Shown: positions 53,014 to 62,638 of the stretch, one piece after another
Layout of the letters: each line of letters starts with the position of its first letter
Position numbering within the stretch: the stretch's first letter is position 1
Source: Planctomycetota bacterium
Lineage (GTDB): Bacteria > Planctomycetota > UBA1135 > GCA-002686595
Direction of reading: 5' to 3'
Assembly (NCBI GenBank): GCA_016709875.1
Contig: JADJLZ010000012.1
Span: 62,001-126,000, forward strand
Length of the DNA: 64,000 nt
Program-made: the position numbers and the translations under genes
Notes under the pieces: generated by a model
What the model saw: only the letters and a program-made list of their open reading frames with translations
What the model was told of the DNA's origin: nothing
Database searches by the model: none

Positions 53014-55404
53014 CTACTTCCCGAAGCCGGCGCGGATGTAGGCGTTGACCACGGCTGCGGTGTATTGCGGGCGCCAGTGGGCCTTCGACTGCGCTCGCGC
53101 CTCGGTGACGAAGGCCGCCAGCGTGGGGGTGCCGCCGAGGGAGGCCTGGTACTTCGCGATGTCCCGTCCCGGATCGGGGAAGGGCGTGCGCTGCGCGAGC
53201 GAGGTCGTGTCCTGCACATGCTCCTTCCACTGCGCCAGGCTCTGGCCCGCGCCCGCGGAGAGGAACCACTTCGTCTCCGGGCCGCTGCTGAAGAACTTGT
53301 TGCGGTCGCTCGTCATCCCGGCCTGGCTGGCGCTCGAGGTGTGCAGCACCAGGGGGGAGATATCGCGCGCGTTCTCGAAGCAGTTGCGGCTGAGCCGGAA
53401 TCCCGTGAGCTGATGGTTGTGGCCGCCGTCCCCGGTGCGGATCTCGAGCGCGACCCCGCCCCAGTCGTAGACGATGTTGCCCGTGAACTCGAGATCCTGC
53501 GCGACGCGGAAACTGTTGTACTCGTGGGCATCGCGCAGCTGGATCGGTCGCGGGCCCGTGCCGGTCGTGTTGTGCGCGAAGATGTTGTCGGTGATGGACA
53601 CGTGGGCGAGATTTCCCGTGTCCAGCGCGAGTCCGCCGCCGATCGGATTTCCCTCGCCGTCGCCGTAGTTGCGGCTGTCGAGCACGACGTTGCGCCGCAC
53701 GCTGCCCGTCACACCGTCGGGCTCGGGCTCGATCCCCAGGCCGTAGAGGATCGCGTTGTAGTTCTGCAGGTAGAGATTGTTCTCGACGATCCCGCCCGCG
53801 CGCATCATCACGCCGTCCGAGCCGTAGACGATGTTCCCGCGCAGCACGACTTCCGTGTTCCCGTTCGTGACGTAGCCGTTGTGGCGGAACCAGATCGGGA
53901 TCGCTCCGGGGATCGAGTCCAGGGTCCCGTTGTGGTCGAAGAAGTTCTCCTCGATCAGGATGTCGTCGCAGTTGCTGACGAACAGTCCGTTGGCGGAGAT
54001 CGACGAGCTATTGCCCGAATTGATGCACTTGTAGGCCTCCGAGATGACGTTGCGCCGGATCCGGACATGCGTGTGCCGGTTGGGCGGCAGGTTGCCGTTC
54101 TTCTCGTTGAAGCCCTGCACGATGACGTTCGAGGCGTAGCGCTCGATGTAGCAGTCCTCGAGCAGGAACCCCGTCGTGTGGCGGATCCAATTGACGCCCG
54201 ACGGGCCGTCGTTCGATCCGTTGTAGGTGTGCGCCTTGAAGTGCAGGCCGACAATGCTGACGAAGTCGGGGTTCGTGTGGAACGCAGGCACGATCCCGAC
54301 CTGCAGCCCGGTGCGCAGGAACGGGCGCGCGCCGGTCCCGTAGCTCGAGATCAGCGTGGGTTCGTCGAGCGAACGGCCCGAGAAGGGCCAGTCGCCGATC
54401 GCCTCGTCCCAGGTGTCCCCGCAGCGCAGGAGCAGCCAGTCGGGGAACCCGTCGCGCATCAGCGCCTTGCCGGCGGCGATCGTGCGCTTGGCCCGAGCCT
54501 CCGAGAGGCCGTCGTTCGCGTCGTCGCCGGTCGAGCTGCTGACGAACACCTTGCGCGTGTCCGCGCTGGGCTTGAACTGCGTCCAGCCCTCGCTGTTCGA
54601 GCCGCCGGGCGAGACGTTGAGCGAGACCTCGCGCGAGTGCAGCGTCGTGTTGCTCACCGGGTCGACGAACTCCACGTAGGTGGAGTGCATCCCGGCCAGG
54701 AATGCGTTGGTCGCCGCCGCGTCGATGCCGATCGTCACCGCCACCGAGTCGCTCGGCGCGAGCGAGCCCGAGCTGGGCGTGACGAGCACCCAGGGGTCGC
54801 CCACGCTGGCTTGCCAGCCGATGGGCAAGGTCCCGCCGTCGCTCAGCTGGTACACCGCGGACTCCGGCAGGAACGGCCCGCCTGCGGTGCCCGCGCTCGC
54901 GAAGTCGTCGAGCGGGGCGAGCTGCGTCTGGTCCACGGGGTCGGCGATCGAGAGCGTGCAATCGATCTGGATGTCGGGCTGGTGGCTGGTGTCGTTGCGG
55001 AAACCCAGGAGCTCGCCGAGCTCGCCGATCGGCATCGAGTTCGCGACCGTCTCGTCGAGCTCCGCGTGGATGTTCGCGCTGCCGTTGGCGGGTACGAGCC
55101 CGCCCTGCAGGTCCAGGTGCACGAAGCCCGGGACGGCCGAGGCGGACCAGGCGATCGGGAGCTCCCCGGTGTTCAGAAGGGTGAAATCGGCGCTCGGGTT
55201 CGAGAAAGGCCCGCCGGGGAGTCCCAGGATCTTCCAATCGGTCGGACCGGAGTAGGAGAGCTGGGTCGCCCCGGCCCCGGCGACCGTGCTCCCGCCGCCG
55301 GCGCAGGCGACGCAAAGGGCGAGGAGAAGGAACGCTACGAGCGAGTTCCTGGCGTCCTGCGCCCCCCGGGGGGCGCTCTGAAGTCTCACTCTCCTCAAAT
55401 GCAT
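53014..55404 (-). CDS. Lipoprotein with Ig-like repeats and right-handed beta-helix (paralogue 2)
   Basis: This is a 796-residue paralogue of the plus-strand lipoprotein at 45588-47978, with the same length and architecture. The signal peptide ends in lipobox CVAC followed by AGGGS. Two Ig-like modules (LPGGPFSNPSADFTLLNTG and GTAGGPFLPESAVYQLSDGG) lead into the beta-helix starting near KVFVSSSTGDDANDGLSE. Long blocks are nearly identical between the two, for example KRTIAAGKALMRDGFPDWLL and SIPGAIPIWFRHNGYV. GGGAGA precedes the ATG at 55404. The ending YIRAGFGK matches the other copy. Surface glycan binding or cleavage is inferred. Confidence 0.88.
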   Translation of the reverse strand: MHLRRVRLQSAPRGAQDARNSLVAFLLLALCVACAGGGSTVAGAGATQLSYSGPTDWKILGLPGGPFSNPSADFTLLNTGELPIAWSASAVPGFVHLDLQGGLVPANGSANIHAELDETVANSMPIGELGELLGFRNDTSHQPDIQIDCTLSIADPVDQTQLAPLDDFASAGTAGGPFLPESAVYQLSDGGTLPIGWQASVGDPWVLVTPSSGSLAPSDSVAVTIGIDAAATNAFLAGMHSTYVEFVDPVSNTTLHSREVSLNVSPGGSNSEGWTQFKPSADTRKVFVSSSTGDDANDGLSEARAKRTIAAGKALMRDGFPDWLLLRCGDTWDEAIGDWPFSGRSLDEPTLISSYGTGARPFLRTGLQVGIVPAFHTNPDFVSIVGLHFKAHTYNGSNDGPSGVNWIRHTTGFLLEDCYIERYASNVIVQGFNEKNGNLPPNRHTHVRIRRNVISEAYKCINSGNSSSISANGLFVSNCDDILIEENFFDHNGTLDSIPGAIPIWFRHNGYVTNGNTEVVLRGNIVYGSDGVMMRAGGIVENNLYLQNYNAILYGLGIEPEPDGVTGSVRRNVVLDSRNYGDGEGNPIGGGLALDTGNLAHVSITDNIFAHNTTGTGPRPIQLRDAHEYNSFRVAQDLEFTGNIVYDWGGVALEIRTGDGGHNHQLTGFRLSRNCFENARDISPLVLHTSSASQAGMTSDRNKFFSSGPETKWFLSAGAGQSLAQWKEHVQDTTSLAQRTPFPDPGRDIAKYQASLGGTPTLAAFVTEARAQSKAHWRPQYTAAVVNAYIRAGFGK

Positions 55405-55631
55405 CGATTCCGTCTCCCGGGCAGCCGTCCTCGCGTGCGAGCGTTCTCCGGATCGAGGACCCACCGCGGGGCCGAGCCGTGGCTCTCGGTCCGGGTTTGT
55501 GGGTACGCGCCGGGGGTAGGTAGACGCATTCCGCGTCTGGATCCTGGCGGGGATCGTACCGGGGGGCAGGCTCCCTGACGAGGGCCCACGCCTTCCAGCC
55601 CCTCCCCTGCGCACCGCCCCCTGCCGTGGGG

Positions 55632-55637
55632 TACAGT
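55632..55637 (+). promoter_or_regulatory. Candidate -10 box of a leaderless asnB transcript
   Basis: TACAGT ends 8 bases before the GTG at 55646. No ribosome binding site of normal strength precedes the start, which favours leaderless translation. Confidence 0.35.
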
Positions 55638-55645
55638 GCAGGATT

Positions 55646-57622
55646 GTGTGTGGGATTTCAGGGATCCTAGACCTCCGTGGCAGCTCCCCGTCCGGGGAGC
55701 TCCTGCAGAGGATGATTCGCACTCTGCGCCATCGAGGCCCGGACGGGCGAGGGGTCTACGTGGACCGAGGCTGCGGGCTGGCGCACGCACGCCTCTCGAT
55801 CCTGGACCTCGCCGGCGGCGCCCAGCCCATGCAACTCGAGCAGGACGGGCTCGCGATCACCTTCAACGGCGAGGTCTTCAACTACCTGGAGTTGCGCGAG
55901 GAGCTCGAGCGCGAGCACGGCCGGCGCTTCGCCACGCGCTCGGACACCGAGACGATCCTGCACGCCTATGCGGTCTGGGGTGAACGCTGCGTCGAGCGCA
56001 TGAACGGCCAATGGGCCTTCGCGATCTGGGACGCGCGGCGCCAACGCCTGTTCTGCGCGCGTGACCGCATCGGCGTCCGGCCCTTCTTCTGGACGCTGCA
56101 CGAGGGCCGCTTCCTCTTCGCCTCCGAGGTCAAGGCGCTCTTTGCCTGTCCGGGTGTCACGCGCGCTTTCGACCTGCGCGGGCTGAACGAAGTGCTCACC
56201 TTCTGGTGCGCCGCGGCCCCGCGCACGGTCTGGGAGGGCATCTCGGAACTCCCGCCGGGCTGCACGCTCACGATCGAGGCCGGTCCGGGCGCGTCGGGCC
56301 GGATCGAGCCCAAGCGCTACTGGCAGCTCGACTACACGAGCGACGATTCGCAGCAGGCGGACGCGAGCGCAGAGAAGCTGATCGAGCTGCTCGTCGACGC
56401 CGCGCGGCTGCGCTTGCGTGCCGACGTGCCGGTCGGCGCCTACCTCTCGGGCGGCCTGGATTCCTCGGTGATCGCGGGCATCGTGAAGCGTCGCACCGAC
56501 ACGCGGCTGCAGACCTTCTCGGTCACCTTCGAGGACCCCGACTACGACGAGAGCGACTACCAGCGCGAGGTGGTCGAGCTGCTCGGCACCCAGCACGACA
56601 CGGTGCGCGCGAGCAACGAGCTCATCGGCGGCGTGTTCCCCGAGCTCGCCTGGTTCATGGAGACGCCCGTCGTGCGCACCGCGCCGGCGCCGCTCTACGT
56701 GCTCGCGGGGCTCGTGCGCAAGAGCGGCTACAAGGTCGTGCTCACCGGCGAGGGCTCGGATGAGATGCTCGGCGGCTACGACATCTTCAAGGAGGCGAAG
56801 GTGCGCCGCTTCTGCGCGCAGCAGCCCGATTCGAAGCTGCGGCCGCAGCTGCTGCGCAGCCTGTACCCGTACCTGAAGAGCCTGCAGGCGCAACCCGACG
56901 CGTACCTGCGCGCGTTCTTCCACGCGCGAGCGGAGGACCTCCAGAACCCGTTCTTCTCGCACCTTCCGCGCTGGAAGCTGACGCAGCAGATCCGCGGCAT
57001 GTTCAGCAAGGAGACCAAGGCGGCGCTCGCCGGCCACGACCCGCTCGAGGAGCTGCGCGCGCGCCTGCCGCGCGAGTACGCGAGCTGGCATCCCTTCGCG
57101 CAGGCGCAGTACCTCGAGAGCACGATCCTGCTGCCCGGATACATCCTCTCCTCGCAGGGCGACCGGCCGGCGATGGGACAGAGCATCGAGGGCCGCTATC
57201 CCTTCCTCGACGCGCGCGTGATGGACTGGGCCGCGCACCTGCCGCCGCGGCTCAAGATGAAGGGTCTCGACGAGAAGCACGTGCTCAAGCGCGCCGCGCG
57301 CGGACTCGTGCCCGAGCGCGTGCTCGCGCGGCCCAAGCAGCCCTACCGCGCCCCCGACGCCGCGAGCTTCATCGATCCTTCGACGGGGAAGTCGCGCTAT
57401 CCTTACGTGGACGAACTGTTGTCGGAAACGAGCGTCGGCATGACCGGCGTGTTCGACCCGGCCTCGGTCACGAAGCTCGTGGACAAGGTCCGCAGCGGAT
57501 CCGCCACGGGAGTGAAGGACAACATGGCCTTCGTCTCCGTCCTCTCCACGCAACTCGTCGCCCAGCGCTTCCTCGATCGATTCGAGAGCGAAGTCACAGC
57601 CTCCGACAGCGCACACCCATGA
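55646..57622 (+). CDS. asnB: Asparagine synthase-type glutamine amidotransferase
   Basis: This is a 658-residue two-domain enzyme. The glutaminase part begins MCGISGI, so Cys2 becomes the nucleophile after Met removal, which fixes the GTG start. RLSILDLAGGAQPM and FNGEVFNY follow. The ATP-pyrophosphatase part has YLSGGLDSS at about 267-273 and TGEGSDEMLGGYD. Apart from asparagine synthesis, relatives beside exosortase genes (amidotransferase 1 of exosortase A systems) act in extracellular polysaccharide loci. It opens a plus-strand unit with a carrier protein and an acyl ligase, so glycan or acyl amidation is more likely than amino acid supply (inference). Confidence 0.92.
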   Translation: MCGISGILDLRGSSPSGELLQRMIRTLRHRGPDGRGVYVDRGCGLAHARLSILDLAGGAQPMQLEQDGLAITFNGEVFNYLELREELEREHGRRFATRSDTETILHAYAVWGERCVERMNGQWAFAIWDARRQRLFCARDRIGVRPFFWTLHEGRFLFASEVKALFACPGVTRAFDLRGLNEVLTFWCAAAPRTVWEGISELPPGCTLTIEAGPGASGRIEPKRYWQLDYTSDDSQQADASAEKLIELLVDAARLRLRADVPVGAYLSGGLDSSVIAGIVKRRTDTRLQTFSVTFEDPDYDESDYQREVVELLGTQHDTVRASNELIGGVFPELAWFMETPVVRTAPAPLYVLAGLVRKSGYKVVLTGEGSDEMLGGYDIFKEAKVRRFCAQQPDSKLRPQLLRSLYPYLKSLQAQPDAYLRAFFHARAEDLQNPFFSHLPRWKLTQQIRGMFSKETKAALAGHDPLEELRARLPREYASWHPFAQAQYLESTILLPGYILSSQGDRPAMGQSIEGRYPFLDARVMDWAAHLPPRLKMKGLDEKHVLKRAARGLVPERVLARPKQPYRAPDAASFIDPSTGKSRYPYVDELLSETSVGMTGVFDPASVTKLVDKVRSGSATGVKDNMAFVSVLSTQLVAQRFLDRFESEVTASDSAHP

Positions 57623-57867
57623 GTGAAATCTCCCAGAAGGTCAGCGAGTTCATCCGTTCGAGCCTGCTCCTGGACTCGAACGTGGACGTCGCGGGCACGG
57701 CCTCGTTCCTCGAAGCCGGCATCATCGATTCCACTGGCGTCCTCGAGCTGGTGCAGTTCCTCGAGGAGACCTGGAACTTCTCCGTCAAGGACGAGGAGAT
57801 GGTCCCCGCGAACCTCGACTCGCTCGCGAAACTCGAGGCCTTCGTGCAGCGCAAGCTCGGAGGATAG
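57619..57867 (+). CDS. Acyl carrier protein
   Basis: This 82-residue carrier has the pantetheine serine in GIIDSTGVLELVQFLEE (Ser38) and short acidic helices. It starts in an ATGA overlap with asnB and is followed 2 bases later by an acyl-CoA ligase, its probable loading enzyme. It is distinct from the 106-residue carrier at 50802. Confidence 0.92.
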   Translation: MSEISQKVSEFIRSSLLLDSNVDVAGTASFLEAGIIDSTGVLELVQFLEETWNFSVKDEEMVPANLDSLAKLEAFVQRKLGG

Positions 57868-57869
57868 GC

Positions 57870-59372
57870 GTGCCCCTGGCGAGTCTCCTGGAGCAGAGCG
57901 CACTCCGCACGCCGGAGCAGACGGCGCTCTCGTGCGGCGACGTCCATGCGACCTATGCCGAGCTCGACGCGCGCGCGAATCGCTTCGCGCACGCGCTGCT
58001 CGAGCGTGGGCTCGGCGCGGGCGAGCGTGTCGCGCTGTGCCTGGAGAACACGCCCGAGGCTGTCGTGTCGCTCTTCGGAGCCTGGAAGGCCGGCTCTGCG
58101 GTCGTGCTGCTCAACCCGGGCACGAAGCCTGAGAAGCTCGGCTTCCTGCTCGAGGACTCCGGCGCGCGCGCGCTGGTCGCCGCGCAGCGCAAGCTCGAGC
58201 AGTCCGAGGCCGTGCTGCAGCGCGCCGCGTCGCTGCGCGAGCGTTTCGCCGCCGAGGCGCTGCCGCAGGGCGGCTCGAGCGCAGCGCCCGGCCGCGCGAT
58301 CGCCGAGGACGAGCTCGCCTGCCTGCTCTACACCTCCGGCTCTACGGGAACGCCCAAGGGTGTGATGCACTCGCACCGCTCGCTGGGCAGCGTGACGCGC
58401 TCGATCGCGCAGTACCTGGGTGCCTCGAGCTCGGACGTCGTGCTCTCGGTGCTGCCGCTCTCGTTCGGCTACGGGCTCTCGCAGTTGCTCCCAACCTTCC
58501 TCGCGGGCGGCCGACTGGTGCTCGAGCGCTCCTTCGCCTTTCCGCAGCTCACGCTGCAGCGCCTCGCCAGCGAGCGCGCGACCGGCTTCGCGATGGTGCC
58601 GACGATCGCGAGCCTGCTGCTGCAGAACGACCTCTCGCGCTTCGACCTCTCGGCGCTGCGCTACCTGACCAATGCCGGCGCCGGCATCGCGCCCGCGTTG
58701 CTCGCGCGACTGCGCACGCAGTTCCCCGCGGTGAGCATCTTCCCGATGTACGGCCAGACCGAGTGCATCCGCGCGAGCTACCTGCCGCCCGAAGAGGTCG
58801 AGCGCCGCCCCGATTCGGTCGGCAAGGGCATTCCCGGCCAGGAAACCTGGATCGTCGACGAGCGCGGTGAGCGCCTGGGACCCGGCCACACGGGCGAGCT
58901 CGTCGTGTGCGGCGAACATGTGATGCTCGGCTACTGGAAGCAGCCCGAGGAGAGCGCGCGCAAGCTGCGCCCCGGCCAACGTCCGGGCCAGCGCGCACTG
59001 CTCACCGGCGACCTGTTCCGCGTCGACGAGGAGGGCTGGTACCACTTCGTCGCGCGCAAGGACGACATCATCAAGACGCGCGGCGAGAAGGTCAGCCCGC
59101 GCGAGGTCGAGAACGTGCTGCTCGCGCTCGAGGGCGTGCTCGGTGCGGCGGTCGTCGGCGTGCCCGACGAGCTGCTCGGCCAGGTCGTGCGCGCCTTCGT
59201 CGTGAAGCGCGCGGACTCCGGGCTCGACGAGAAGAGCGTGCTGCGGCACTGCAGCCGCGCGCTCGAGGATTTCGCGGTCCCCAAGCGCGTCGAGTTCCTC
59301 GACGAGCTGCCCAAGACACCCAATTCGAAGATCGACAAGCAAGCGCTGCTCGAGCGCATCGAGGCCAAGTGA
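57870..59372 (+). CDS. AMP-forming acyl-CoA/acyl-ACP ligase
   Basis: This is a 500-residue adenylating enzyme. LLYTSGSTGTPKGVMHSH (P-loop, near 152), FPMYGQTECIRAS, TGDLFRVDEEGWYHFVARKD and the C-terminal Lys in NSKIDKQALL are all present. It activates a carboxylic acid as the acyl-AMP and loads it on CoA or the neighbouring carrier. Similar ligases are recorded with exosortase A loci. A GGAGG lies 6 bases before the GTG at 57870. The acid is unknown. Confidence 0.92.
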   Translation: MPLASLLEQSALRTPEQTALSCGDVHATYAELDARANRFAHALLERGLGAGERVALCLENTPEAVVSLFGAWKAGSAVVLLNPGTKPEKLGFLLEDSGARALVAAQRKLEQSEAVLQRAASLRERFAAEALPQGGSSAAPGRAIAEDELACLLYTSGSTGTPKGVMHSHRSLGSVTRSIAQYLGASSSDVVLSVLPLSFGYGLSQLLPTFLAGGRLVLERSFAFPQLTLQRLASERATGFAMVPTIASLLLQNDLSRFDLSALRYLTNAGAGIAPALLARLRTQFPAVSIFPMYGQTECIRASYLPPEEVERRPDSVGKGIPGQETWIVDERGERLGPGHTGELVVCGEHVMLGYWKQPEESARKLRPGQRPGQRALLTGDLFRVDEEGWYHFVARKDDIIKTRGEKVSPREVENVLLALEGVLGAAVVGVPDELLGQVVRAFVVKRADSGLDEKSVLRHCSRALEDFAVPKRVEFLDELPKTPNSKIDKQALLERIEAK

Positions 59373-60352
59373 AGCTCACCCCTGACGTTTTGAAACTGGA
59401 CACGCACAAGGTCGCGGACTCGATCGCGGCGAAGCTGCGCGAGATCGTCGTCGGCACGCTCAAGCGCCGCGGCCTGGTCGTCGGGCTCTCCGGCGGCATC
59501 GACTCGAGCGTCACCGCTGGCCTGGCCGTGCGCGCGCTCGGGAAGGAGCACGTGCTCGGCCTGCTGATGCCCGAGACCGACTCCGCCGGCGAGACGCTCG
59601 GGCTCTCGAGGTCCGTCGCGGACGCGCTCGGCATCGAGTGCGTGCACGAGGACATCACGCCGATCCTCAAGGCCGCGCGCTGCTACGAGCGCCGCGACGA
59701 GGCGATCCGCAAGGTCTGCCCGGACTTCGGCCCCGGATGGAAGTCGAAGATCGTGCTGCCGGGCGTGCTCGACAGCGACGCGATCCGCTTCTACTCGGTG
59801 ATCGTGCAGGATCCCAAGGGCGTGGTGCAGAAGCTGCGCCTGCCGCTCGAGAGCTATCTGGGCATCGTGGCCGCCACGAATTTCAAGCAGCGCACGCGCA
59901 AGATGCTCGAGTACTACCACGCCGACCGGCTCAACTACGCCACGACGGCGACGCCCAACCGCCTGGAGTACGACCAGGGCTTCTTCGTCAAGGGCGGCGA
60001 CGGACTGGGCGACGTGAAGCCGATCGCGCACCTCTACAAGCAGCAGGTCTACGCGCTGGCCGCCGTGCTCGGTGTGCCCGAGGAAGTGCGCAAGCGCCGT
60101 CCGACTACCGACACCTACTCATTGCCGCAGTCGCAGGACGAGTTCTATTTCTCGCTGCCCTACGAGCAGATGGACCTCGTCCTGTGGGGCAAGAACCAGG
60201 GCCTCTCCGCCGCCGCGGTCGCCGCGGATATGGGGCTCTCGTCCGAGCAGATCGAGCGCGTCTTCAAGGACATCGACCAGAAGCGCCGCACGACGCGCTA
60301 CATGCACCTGCGCCCGCAGTTGATCGAACCCGTTCCCGAGGCCGGAGCATGA
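59369..60352 (+). CDS. NAD synthase-like ATP-pyrophosphatase ligase
   Basis: This 327-residue protein has the PP-motif GLSGGIDSS (39-47) and the NAD synthase segments AATNFKQRTRKMLEYYHAD, DVKPIAHLYKQQVYALA and RRPTTDTYSLPQSQDEFYF. These strongly resemble NadE-type enzymes that amidate a carboxylate using ammonia and ATP. At 327 residues it is longer than stand-alone ammonia-dependent NadE. Placed in a glycan operon two genes after an amidotransferase and carrier, it may amidate a sugar or acyl acid instead. True NAD synthase is also possible if no other nadE exists in the genome. It starts at a GTGA overlap. Confidence 0.85.
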   Translation: MKLTPDVLKLDTHKVADSIAAKLREIVVGTLKRRGLVVGLSGGIDSSVTAGLAVRALGKEHVLGLLMPETDSAGETLGLSRSVADALGIECVHEDITPILKAARCYERRDEAIRKVCPDFGPGWKSKIVLPGVLDSDAIRFYSVIVQDPKGVVQKLRLPLESYLGIVAATNFKQRTRKMLEYYHADRLNYATTATPNRLEYDQGFFVKGGDGLGDVKPIAHLYKQQVYALAAVLGVPEEVRKRRPTTDTYSLPQSQDEFYFSLPYEQMDLVLWGKNQGLSAAAVAADMGLSSEQIERVFKDIDQKRRTTRYMHLRPQLIEPVPEAGA

Positions 60353-61122
60353 GAGCGGCGTTCCTGCTGGCCACACTCGCACTCTGCGGGGCCTGCAGCG
60401 GAGAAGCCAGCCCCGCGATGGAGAGCAAGATCATGGTCGACGACACACTCAAGGCGGATCTCGAGACGCTGCGCGGCGCGCGCGTCTTTTTCGGCCACCA
60501 CTCCGTGGGTGCGAACATCCTCGAAGGACTCGGCGCGCTCGAGCGCGAAGCTGGCGTTGAACTCGCTCTGGGCGAGGGTCCGGTGGGGGAGAACATGAAC
60601 CCGCTGGCGAAGTTCGAGGATTTCGCGCGCCACGCGGAGAGCGCTGCCGCGGAAGGCGAGCAGCTGATGCTGATGAAGCTCTGCTACGTCGACTTCAACC
60701 CGCAGACCGACACGAAAGCGCTGGTCGAGGCCTACGCCAAGGTCGTCGAGCGCGTGCGCAAGGCGCGGCCGGCCGCGAAGCTCGTGCACGTCACGCCGCC
60801 CCTGTGTGCGCGAGCGACAGACATGAAGTCGAAGTTGAAGCGCACGCTGGGCAAGAGCGTCTGGGAGGACGATGCCAACGCGCGCCGCGCCGAATACCGC
60901 GAGAAGCTGCTCGCGCGCTTCCCGGGCGAGCCCGTGCTCGACATCAGCCTGCTCGAGTCCACGCGCCCCGACGGCTCGCGCGAGGTGCACGAGGTCGGCG
61001 GCCAGAGCGTGCCCATGCTCTGGCCCGGCTACACGAACGACGGCGGGCACCTGAACGAGGCCGGCCAGCGCATGGCCGCCAAGGCCTTCGCGCGCGTGCT
61101 CGCGAGCGCGCTGCGCAAATGA
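60349..61122 (+). CDS. SGNH-like lipoprotein hydrolase
   Basis: This is a 257-residue lipoprotein with lipobox CGAC (Cys16). The block I region reads FFGHHSVGANIL, with Ser52 the likely nucleophile in an unusual HHSVG setting. MLMKLCYVDFN and TPPLCARATD follow, and the Asp-His pair is in NDGGHLNEAGQRM. This variant of the SGNH fold is seen in exopolysaccharide loci as a putative acylhydrolase. The ATG overlaps the previous stop (ATGA). A role in removing or transferring acyl groups at the outer membrane is inferred. Confidence 0.82.
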   Translation: MRAAFLLATLALCGACSGEASPAMESKIMVDDTLKADLETLRGARVFFGHHSVGANILEGLGALEREAGVELALGEGPVGENMNPLAKFEDFARHAESAAAEGEQLMLMKLCYVDFNPQTDTKALVEAYAKVVERVRKARPAAKLVHVTPPLCARATDMKSKLKRTLGKSVWEDDANARRAEYREKLLARFPGEPVLDISLLESTRPDGSREVHEVGGQSVPMLWPGYTNDGGHLNEAGQRMAAKAFARVLASALRK

Positions 61123-61156
61123 GCACGCGGGAGTCCACGACCACGATTCGGGCCGA

Positions 61157-62638
61157 ATGAACGAGACAGCACCCGCCGCGCAGCCGCAGACGGCCGCAAC
61201 CGACCCCAGCATGGTGCCGCTGCGCAAGCGCGTCATCACCGGTTCGGTGTGGACGCTCGCGAGCTACGGCGGAAGCCAGCTCCTGCGCCTGGGCGGCAAC
61301 CTCATCTTCGCGAGGCTGCTGTTCCCCGAGGCCTTCGGCCTGATGGCACTCGTGAACGTCTTCGTGCAGGGCCTGACGATGTTCTCCGACATCGGCATCG
61401 GCCCGAGCATCATCCAGAACAAGCGTGGCGAGGACCCGGCCTTCCTCAATTCCGCCTGGTCGATCCAGGTCGTGCGCGGCGCGCTGTTGTGGATCGCGAG
61501 CGCGCTCGGCGCGGCGCCCTTCGCCGCCTGGTACGGAGAGCCGCAGCTGGCATCGCTGATCCCCGTGGCGGCACTCGCGGCCCTGATCTCGGGATTCACG
61601 TCCACGAAGCTCTTCAGCGGCGAGCGCAGGATCGCGCTCGCGCGCATCACGGTCATCGATTTCAGCAGCCAGACCATCGGCCTCGTCTCGATGGTCGCCT
61701 GGTGCTTCGTGACGCGCAGCGTCTGGGCGATCGTGTTCGGCGGTTTGATCGGCACCGCGACCAAGACCCTGCTGACCCACCTGGTGCTGCCTGGTGAGCG
61801 CAATCGGTTTGCGATCGAGCGCGAGGCGTTCCGCGAGCTGACCCGCTTCGGCCGCTGGATCTTCGTTTCCACGGCGCTCGCCTTCCTGACCAGCCAGGTC
61901 GACCGCCTGCTGCTCGGCAAGTTCGTCAATATCGACCAGCTCGGCGTCTACAGCATCGCCATCAACCTGGCCTCGCTCGCTCCTACGATCGCGCTCATGC
62001 TCACGGGCACCGTGCTCTTCCCGCTGCTCGCGCATCACTCGCGCACGGATGCGAAGGCCTACGAGCAGGCGCTCTTTGGGGCGCGCGCGATGATCCTGAA
62101 GGGCGCGCTCTTCGTGCTTGCGGGTCTGGCGCTCTTCGCGCCGGCCTTCTTCGGACTGCTCTACGACTCGCGCTATTCCGAGGCCGCCTGGATCGCGCAG
62201 CTGCTGACGGTGCCGATGTGGGTCTGGATGCTGATGCTCTCCGCCGATCGCGCGGCGCTCGCGGCGGGCAACTCCAAGGCCCTGGCCATCTCCAATGCGT
62301 GCTCGCTGGCCGGCAAGCTCGTGGGCTGTTCCGTGGGATACCACTTCGCTGGGCTGGCTGGTTTCATCCTCGGCCTCGCATTCGGCAACGCACTCGGTCA
62401 CCTCCCGATCGTCCTGGCTCTGCGGCGCATGCAGATCCACGTCCTGCGCCAGGACCTGCCCTACACGGGCGCGGCCGTCGGGATCCTCGGCGGCGGTGTG
62501 CTCGTGCAGCGGCTCGCAGCGCGCGGCCTCGAGGGGCACGTGTCGCTGCTCGTCCAGAGCCTCGTGGCGCTGGTGATCCTCGTACCCTTGGGCTGGAAGA
62601 CCGCCCTGCACGCAAAGCAGGTGATCGGCAGCCAATGA
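61157..62638 (+). CDS. Wzx-type polysaccharide flippase
   Basis: This 493-residue membrane protein has about twelve to fourteen helices. Typical segments of the MviN/Wzx family include ARLLFPEAFGLMALVNVFVQ, SDIGIGPSIIQ and DRLLLGKFVNIDQLGVYSIA. It flips lipid-linked repeat units across the inner membrane. It lies 34 bases after the SGNH gene, and its stop overlaps the next start. Confidence 0.9.
   Translation: MNETAPAAQPQTAATDPSMVPLRKRVITGSVWTLASYGGSQLLRLGGNLIFARLLFPEAFGLMALVNVFVQGLTMFSDIGIGPSIIQNKRGEDPAFLNSAWSIQVVRGALLWIASALGAAPFAAWYGEPQLASLIPVAALAALISGFTSTKLFSGERRIALARITVIDFSSQTIGLVSMVAWCFVTRSVWAIVFGGLIGTATKTLLTHLVLPGERNRFAIEREAFRELTRFGRWIFVSTALAFLTSQVDRLLLGKFVNIDQLGVYSIAINLASLAPTIALMLTGTVLFPLLAHHSRTDAKAYEQALFGARAMILKGALFVLAGLALFAPAFFGLLYDSRYSEAAWIAQLLTVPMWVWMLMLSADRAALAAGNSKALAISNACSLAGKLVGCSVGYHFAGLAGFILGLAFGNALGHLPIVLALRRMQIHVLRQDLPYTGAAVGILGGGVLVQRLAARGLEGHVSLLVQSLVALVILVPLGWKTALHAKQVIGSQ

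Noticed and set aside
45588..55404. Composite transposon bounded by the two lipoprotein genes
   Set aside because: There is no transposase or terminal repeat, and the two genes are diverged paralogues at protein level.
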